A stretch of DNA of 64,000 nt, taken from contig JASEVX010000001.1 of NCBI GenBank assembly GCA_031761405.1, positions 196,371,706-196,435,705 of the forward strand. Reading direction: 5' to 3'. This document shows, one piece after another, positions 57,697 to 64,000 of the stretch. The DNA is from Serripes groenlandicus. Lineage: Eukaryota > Mollusca > Bivalvia > Cardiida > Cardiidae. How positions within the stretch are numbered: the stretch's first letter is position 1; the number at the start of each line of letters is the position of its first letter. A program made the translations under genes and the position numbers. The notes beneath the pieces were generated by a model that searched no databases, was not told where the DNA came from, and worked only from the letters and a program-made list of their open reading frames with translations.

Positions 57697-58976
57697 AGGC
57701 CAGGTCACACTTTCGAGATTTGGAGTTACGAGTTACCAAGAGTTCTGGTGAGTTGCAACTCATTGAAATTTCCACGAGTATTTTGGATGATGGGGACATC
57801 TATTCGACCCCTGTTTGAGTTCTCTTCAACATTGGTATGACAGTACTACACGTACTACACATACACAAGTTAAGGCAACATCTTCAAGATTATCTTCTTT
57901 TTAACACGAGTTGAGGCAACATCATCACGATCTGTGTACGACATTTTCTCAACAATCGAAGACTTTTCTACGAGAACATACAAGTTTACGCAAGACTAGT
58001 CGAGTTCTGGTTACATGTGCTTGAGTTAATGATGAGAAGTGACGAGTAAACTACGAGAACTGTACAAGTGATGGCGACATATGGCAACCTTGGTATAAAT
58101 TACAGTAGCCCTGCACTAAATTGTCAATTTGATATCATGGATGCAATATTACAGCCATGGCCCGACTACCTGCTCAGGGGCTCAGAAACATTGCATTTCT
58201 TGCAGAAATTGAGAAAGATGCTGCTGAAGATGATCTTATGATCGCACTGGTGCTTAGGTATGAAAGAAAGAAAAACAAGATAGCTCAAAGGAGATATTGG
58301 GTAAGGTCGTGGATCCAGAGATGGATATACTTTGGACACTATAGCAGTTTTATGTTTGAACTTGAAAATGAATACAGGCAGTTATTTGTTAATTTCCTCA
58401 TGATATCACCTAAGACATTCCGAGAAGTGGAACAGAAACCTTCTGAGAGGTTGACGAAGAACGGTATGTGGTACCACAAGGCCATGGAACCTGGTCTGAA
58501 GCTCGCCATTACCCTCTGGTACCTGGCTTCCGGAGATAACTACAGAAGCCTTAAGTACGGATTCAGAGTGCCACATAAGACCATCAGCCTCCTTATACCA
58601 GAAGTGTGTCAGGCCCTCATTGATGAGTACAATGATGAAGTGATAGCATGTCAAGCTAATTGGTGAAACGTTGCATAACAGTTTGGAGTTCAGTGGAACT
58701 TCAATCATGCCTTTGGAGCAATAGACGGAAAACATATTGCCATCAACGCTACAAAAACAGTGGGTCTCTTTACTCCAACTAGAAGGGTTTCTTTTCAATC
58801 ATGTTACTTGGTCTTGTTGATGCAGACTACAAGTTTCTCTGGGTAGATGTTGGAGCTAATGGGTCAGCAATTTATTACATATATATGTTCGAGTCCTACA
58901 CAACAGCTGAAGAGTAATGGCAAGTTATAACTTGTGGTAACTCTTAGCTCCAAATCGTGACAGTGTGACCGGAGCT
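57697..58976 (+). mobile_element. PIF/Harbinger element, 1.28 kb, TAA duplication
   Basis: The left end AGGCCAGGTCACACTTTCGA and the inverse of the right end AGCTCCGGTCACACTGTCAC continue into a shared GATTTGGAG...GAGTTACCA. The target duplication is TAA (57694-57696 and 58977-58979). It contains the broken transposase at 58157-58917. No MYB/SANT partner gene was seen. Confidence 0.82.
58157..58917 (+). pseudogene. HARBI1-like PIF/Harbinger transposase, disrupted
   Basis: From ATG 58157, 169 codons read RRYWVRSWIQRW, then a helical region, then GLKLAITLWYLASGD and FRVPHKTISLLIPEVCQAL, all typical of the N-terminal half of molluscan HARBI1-like transposases (nuclear DDE enzymes for cut-and-paste at TWA sites). 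A TGA at 58664 and a TAA at 58676 break the frame. The same frame then resumes with WNFNHAFGAIDGKHIAI, which holds the first catalytic Asp. A one-base shift near 58792 leads to VDADYKFLWVDVGANG and a stop at 58915. The C-terminal part with the catalytic Glu is missing. It cannot be active. The surrounding TIRs and TAA duplication confirm the family. Confidence 0.85.
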
Positions 58977-59025
58977 TAAGGGTTTATCATTTTACCTAAT
59001 TAATATCCGTTTTAGAGTTGTTTGC

Positions 59026-59372
59026 TTAACCTTTGCCCACATAGAACAAATTTGCAGCAGATGACGTTGAAAACAACTAGCTAGACAAACATATGGAAAA
59101 CCTGGGTCCAAAACTATAAACTCAGTGCTCAGAAATGAACTCCATTCTTCAAATAAGGCTTCTGATTGGTCAATTTCGAGAAAGAATTTGCTTTTGACCT
59201 ATCAGATACTTGAGCACAAATTCTGAGTACAGGTTAAACTTTTATAGTTTGGGAGCCTGTATAATAATGAAAGAATTGCTCATAATGAGCAATTTCTCCT
59301 TATGCCAGAATGTTTTCAAATGGCGCTTGCTGCAGATGCCTCAAAATGTGTCTGCTAGTTGGAAAGGGTTAA
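59026..59372. mobile_element. TTAACCC-family MITE carrying a nested MITE
   Basis: TTAACCTTTGCCCACATAG at the left, GCAGCAGATGACGTTG, core GCTCATAATGAGC, GGAAAGGGTTAA at the right. A second element (59104-59262) interrupts the left arm. Confidence 0.68.
59104..59262. mobile_element. Small palindromic ACTATAAA MITE
   Basis: GGGTCCAAAACTATAAACTC at the left and TTTTATAGTTTGGGAGCC at the right are inverted. CTCAGTGCTCAG is repeated inverted inside. A half copy lies at about 29530-29575. Confidence 0.55.
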
Positions 59373-59564
59373 TTTGATAACAGAAACCTTTGCCTTTATG
59401 AGGAATTGACTGTAATCCATCTAATACTGTAAATGAGATTCAGCCTTCTCTGAAATGAGATCCTTCATTAACTTCTTTCAATAAAAAACAGCCATTAGTT
59501 CTGACTTTCTGAAAAATATGTTGAACATTTTTCGATACCACTGAAGCAAAGGTTTTTTTGTAAA

Positions 59565-59850
59565 ACAAGAGGGCTGTGATGGCCCTGGATCACTCAACTG
59601 AATTATGCGAAGTGATTTGTCATGCCTACAACAATAACTTATTTTTTTTACCAACCAACATGCCTTGAAGTAATCTTGTAGAGGTTCACCATAGTAACAT
59701 TTCAACAAAAGTATTTGGAAATTGGCCAGATACTTTCAGAGAAGAAGATTTTTAAAGTTTTCAATATAACCATACATGGTAAAACAGCGCCATTCATTGC
59801 AACCACATTTTCCCACCAATCAACATGGCTTGAAGGAATCAGACAAAAGT
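59565..59850 (+). mobile_element. 5' part of a modular Helitron-like element
   Basis: ACAAGAGGGCTGTGATGGCC, CACTCAACTG, then a diverged module (CCAACATGCCTTGAAGTAAT, AGAAGATTTTTAAAG, CAACATGGCTTGAAGGAATC). The 3' hairpin is absent. Confidence 0.6.
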
Positions 59851-60069
59851 CAATTAAGACATACATGTACACTGTAGACTCATTACAACGCTGTACTTTG
59901 GAGCCATTGTCTTGCATAGCAATATTAACGGGGTTAAATTGCTAACGCTGTTCCAAAAATCCGCCGAATCATTACCCCACCCACCGACCTATAATGAATA
60001 CACTAATTCAATTGCAAAGAGAGAGTGTTTTTGTACCTGTTTCTCTGAAATTTAATGTATCAGGGCTAG

Positions 60070-60490
60070 AACTAAAGCTCGCATACTCGCGAATTGCAGG
60101 TGCCAAATTTCAATTTGATTGGTTAGATTTCAGGCACCAGCAGATTTTTGCGAGTTGAATTTTTTTACTGAATAATACGCATTTCTAATCGTCAATCTTT
60201 TACAGGGTTATTTCTTTGACAATTCGCGGTAATTGCATTGAACTTTCGAGATTTACAGAGTGGCTGGGAGTATACTTTCAGTTTTGCAATATTTGCGGAA
60301 GTTTACAATTGATACATGTCTCGTGCGCATGCCTATTCAACGGCCTCAATATTGTTGACGTTTACTGCATACATTTGGGCTAAATAGTTTTAATTTACAT
60401 ATCGCAAATACGATTGGCTGGAATAGTCATGTGTATATTTTGGGTTTCCCAAGTTGTATTCACTACGGAGATTGAAGAAATGGATGACAT
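60070..60490 (+). repeat. Dispersed repeat, second copy
   Basis: Inverse of about 39900-40260. Conserved blocks include TCTCGTGCGCATGCC, GTTTACTGCATACATTTGGG and CGCAAATACGATTGGCTGGA. No coding evidence. Confidence 0.5.
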
Positions 60491-61439
60491 CCAGACAAAG
60501 CTTTGCTCAATTTTCAGAATTGGTTGTTTGTTTCATTATGAAGTTTGAAATTGAGCTTGTTTGTTTGTCACACCATGACAGCTGCTCTCGTTTAAAGTTG
60601 TATCAGTTTTGAAGGCGACTGATTTTTTTTTTTCTGTCTATTGTTGTAATATTGAAAGCGTTATGCAAACAGCAGCTTGATAACGATATTAATTTTTTAC
60701 CCGTCTATTGTTGTAATGTTGAACAAAGCCTTATGCAAACATGTGGATTAACGTAATAGTGCAGTGGTGATCTACTTACTCGGATCGTATTTTGGTGTTT
60801 TAAATGTTAGGTTTTTGAAAATTTATAATTCTATTCCCACATATTTCATGCACTAAAATTCGGGAGCCAAGCAAGACCAGTGTTATACTGAGAACAGCGG
60901 TAAAACGGAGGGCGTTATAGAGGAATGCCAGCGTATTATGAATAATAGTCAAAGTAAGATCAAAGATTTCCTCACTGAATGATACATCAAAATCATTTTA
61001 AAATCACATGCATATTATGTTTTATTTTCCATTCCTTACCCAACTAACATTCAATCATTGTATTTTTATTACAGATGTTTATATTCTAGGATGCAATATG
61101 AAAAGCCATTGACACAATAGACACCTTAAATCATTTTCTTGTCAAATTAAAGGCTCAAACAAAGTGACAATCTTTTTTATATCAGTGGCAAAGATTTAAA
61201 AACATTCCCAAATAATACTTAAAAGCTAACATACAGTGAAAATACTCTGTTAGATAGAAAACATCCTCAAAATGATTCATTTTTATGCTTTTACAATAAG
61301 TAAAGTATTGTCTCATGCATATATATTTATTTAAAATCCGTTCTATTGTGAAACTGTCTTCTGTGAAATTCTTCGCAAAGAAAATCGCCTACATCAAACC
61401 CAAAATTCCAACTTTGATATCACGAAACTCCCACTTGAG
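60491..61439. other. AT-rich spacer
   Basis: A short direct duplication: GTCTATTGTTGTAATATTGA at about 60637 and GTCTATTGTTGTAATGTTGA at about 60703, each followed by TTATGCAAAC. Nothing else recognised. Confidence 0.4.
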
Positions 61440-61640
61440 TGTGAGAAAAGGTAGGTCAGCATGTATCCAAATTTTATCTACGTTTGCCTGACTGTTTTCA
61501 AATTCGTCTGCTGCATCTTTTTTTTATGTAACATAGTGTTTTTGATTTTATTTTATAAATCAAACTTGTCTAGATTTCCCATATATTTACCTGTATTTTT
61601 TCAAAGTCATCTGCTGCAGATTTTTTTAAAGACTTAGTAA
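61440..61640. mobile_element. Degraded TTAACCC-family MITE
   Basis: AATTCGTCTGCTGCATC and AAAGTCATCTGCTGCAGATT are visible; termini are lost. Confidence 0.4.
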
Positions 61641-61679
61641 GATAAGAAATTGATTATTAGTATGACATGTTTGAAACGG

Positions 61680-62320
61680 TTTCCGGAAGTTATGGCCCAA
61701 ACATTTATGGCCCATATTTGGAAGTTATAGTTATGGCCCATATATGAATTATATAGTGGTAGCTATAACCCATACAGATCAAACCCTTTGCAAAATATTT
61801 GCAGAATATGTGCAGAATATATTCCTTTCAAACTACTATTTGCACTCTATTTGCAAATGCTTTGCGGAAAGTAGCTGCAAATACTTTGCAAATATCAATA
61901 TATCTGGCAAAGGCATTGCAAACGTTAACTTAGATAACTAAAGTAGCTGCAAATACTGTGCAAATACCAACTCTGTCTGTTTATATATATGGCAAATAGT
62001 ATGCAAATAGTAACTTATTAATTATATAACTGAAGTATAGCTGCAAATACTTTGCAAATACTAACTTAGTCTATTAATATTCTTGCAAATACATTGCAAA
62101 TACTAACTTTGTCTGTAAATATTCCTGCAAAGGGTATGCAAAGGGTAACTTAGAATTTCAAACAGTGCAAGTAGTTTGCAAACACTAACTTATCCCCTGA
62201 ATGATATTTTCAAAATACAAAGTTGTTGGACTTCAAAAAAAAATGAGTAACAAAGGTTTGGCAAACAATAACTTTACTATTGAAAAATTGCAAGTACAAT
62301 GCAAATAGTAACTTTTCTAA
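61680..62320. repeat. TTTGCAAATA-rich zone, probable transposon subterminal array
   Basis: At least ten near-copies of GCAAATACTTTGCAAATA with spacers around ACTAACTTA. TTTGCAAA is palindromic. A TTATGGCCCATAT motif repeats three times at 61690-61745. The outer ends were not resolved. Confidence 0.5.
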
Positions 62321-62539
62321 GTTAATTTAATACATTTTATAAATGAAATTATTACATCAGTATATTATTAATTAAGGAAAATATCCAAGTTTTATAAATT
62401 ATTGACTGATTTAACCACTATATATAACCAAATCATGTGTGCAGCTTATATAAAAGTGTGTATATAAATTCAGTATAATTTTACATAAACATGATGTTTT
62501 CAGTTGAAAATGCAAAAGCCAAAGATATCTTTGGCTAAA

Positions 62540-62750
62540 ACATACATTCTGTAGCAGACGACTTCAAATGCATTTTGTCAAAACATAGAAAATCTCCATA
62601 ATTGAATGGATAACCTGTGACAAAAAGTGGTAAACATTGTGGCAAAAGGAGAAATTGCACGTTCTGTGCAATTTCTTCTTTGTCACTATGTTTTCAAAAA
62701 GACATCTGCTGCAGAGGCGTCAGAAAGCGTCTATTATGAGGGAAAGGGAT
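62540..62750. mobile_element. TTAACCC-family MITE, GCACG-core subfamily
   Basis: GTAGCAGACGACTTCAAATG, GGAGAAATTGCACGTTCTGT, GACATCTGCTGCAGAGGCGT, GAGGGAAAGGGA. Closest to 38396-38627. Confidence 0.7.
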
Positions 62751-62884
62751 TGTCCCTGAAGTGTTCAGGCCCAAAATATAATTTATAAAGAAAATTAAAT
62801 TCTGGTTTTATTGATGCATGAATCATAACAATCTTTTCAGGAATAAATTGACAATCGTAGTTCGAAGTTTGATTTGCAGGTATT

Positions 62885-63032
62885 TTTCGATCCACCTGTA
62901 GAGTCGCATTTGAACATGTGGGTCAGTTTAAAAATAAATGCGATCACATGATTGATTTGCATATTAATGAGATCACATGATCCAATCAGGTCAAATATCT
63001 AACTTCCTGTTGATGTTTCAATCATTTTCCAG
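62885..63032 (+). promoter_or_regulatory. Possible promoter region, plus strand
   Basis: ATGATTGATTTGCATATTAA contains an octamer (ATTTGCAT). GATCCAATCAG contains a CCAAT box. Three GATCACATG/ATCACATGAT E-box-like motifs lie nearby. A strong donor follows at 63092. Inference only. Confidence 0.25.
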
Positions 63033-63091
63033 TCGCGATTATTTATGAAAATATCGGCACGTAAAGTTAAGAGCATGGTGTTCCGCATCTG
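63033..63091 (+). CDS. Candidate exon before a consensus donor
   Basis: Bounded on the right by CATCTG|GTAAGTATT at 63092. Either a first exon from the ATG at 63045 (MKISARKVKSMVFRI plus two bases) or an internal exon after the acceptor CAATCATTTTCCAG ending at 63032; the frame is open in both readings. The short basic peptide is not recognisable. Any continuation would lie to the right, mostly beyond the window. Confidence 0.28.
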
Positions 63092-64000
63092 GTAAGTATT
63101 TATTTTACGATTCAATACATTTGAAAACTTTAAATCAATAACTTTAATTTGATGTAAGAATAAACAAAATCCGTCCACAAACAACGATAGCATGCAAATT
63201 TAAAGTTCAAAGGTCACGCTTTTCGAGCATGACTCGGAGGTCAATATACGACGCCATTTTGTCAATATTACCTTGCTTGAGAAAACACACTACAAACCCC
63301 GAAATCAGCGCTAATACACAGTCTTGATTAATATTTTGATGAATAATCAGATAATTAATATGATTTTATGAAATAAACCCATTAATATTTGTTATTCAAA
63401 CATTATACTTAAATTCGTTAAACCCTAAACAAAGGGTCACGTCATTACGTAAATTTTCATAATAAGAAAACAATAACAATGGCGAAAATATTCGCTTACG
63501 TGCGAGTTTCTAAACAGTTTTAGAAATGAAACACATATACTCTTGTCATTGCATTGCACACTTATTTAGATGCTAGTCATTATTTAAAACGAAGCCAAAT
63601 TTTTTATTTTGAAATTGCCAACAGGAATTGATTTCGGACAGTCACATTTTCGGATACGGCAAATGTAGCAATGTTGTTGTCATCATACATTTTCGTGGTG
63701 GACGTGACACATTATAAATATTATGTGTATTTTCAATGATTTGACATTGTATTAATTAATAAGATGAACCCTTTCCCACATGCAAAGATATCTACCACAG
63801 AACTGATTCTTTGAAAACATTGTGGAAAAGGAGGCTTTTTTCAAAACTTATTCAATAATTATATTTTCTCTTATATTAGAGATTTTTTAATCATTTGACA
63901 TGATATAAATTATAACCTTACCACCCGTAGACACATTTGCAACCCGATTTGTTAAGACATTGTGGAAAAAGAGGATCTTTCTTACAAACCTTAATAACTT
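63092..64000. other. AT-rich end of window with MITE fragments
   Basis: GACGCCATTTTGTC (63250) resembles a YY1 site and, on the minus strand, an ATGGCG start. Fragments of the TTAACCC MITE lie at 63767-63860 (AACCCTTTCCCACATGC) and 63910-64000. No gene is supported. Confidence 0.35.

Overview
This window looks like animal nuclear DNA, most likely from a bivalve mollusc. That is an inference from the repeat content, not from a marker gene: tRNA-derived SINEs with a 3' block ending in a TTAACGCC-type motif, modular elements that open with a hairpin around AGGGCCATGATGGCCCT and close with CTCACC...GGTGAGCTAA, an AT-rich background, and small exons with GT-AG borders separated by very long introns. 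There are no operons, no bacterial genes and no complete protein-coding gene.

Layout. 0-3.6 kb: a decayed Mutator-like (DGDS) transposase gene on the minus strand, then a full-length modular Helitron-like element. 3.6-8.0 kb: a TTAA-bounded palindromic MITE, then a 3.2-kb transposon (TIR CCCAAACCAAAA) that split a 42-bp satellite and carries a possible two-exon small gene. 8.4-20.9 kb: a run of minisatellites (79, 52, 69, 40 and 31 bp), several interrupted by mobile elements. 21-29 kb: many TTAACCC MITEs, a hAT-like element with a pogo/Tigger-like element nested in it, SINEs, and a 29-bp array. 29.9-33.4 kb: a 30-bp minisatellite with higher-order structure. 34.5-36.3 kb: a 593-bp-arm foldback element split by a PIF/Harbinger-like MITE. 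36-51 kb: MITEs, SINEs, further TIR elements and a CCATGG-rich array. 51.4-57.2 kb: 41-bp and 20-bp arrays. 57.7-59.0 kb: a 1.28-kb PIF/Harbinger element with a broken HARBI1-like transposase. 59-64 kb: repeats, and a possible promoter/first exon on the plus strand.

Host genes. Two minus-strand segments (28821-28929 and 18359-18431) have good splice sites, matching phases and a continuous helical reading frame. They are best read as consecutive internal exons of one gene with an intron of about 10 kb that holds most of the satellites. A third candidate exon lies at 42831-43030. Most of the window would then be intron.

Tandem arrays make up roughly 29% of the window by my estimate. The main interest is how mobile elements and satellites generate and interrupt each other: arrays seeded at MITE ends, arrays recording clean insertions, and hairpin ends whose stems differ in sequence but keep pairing.
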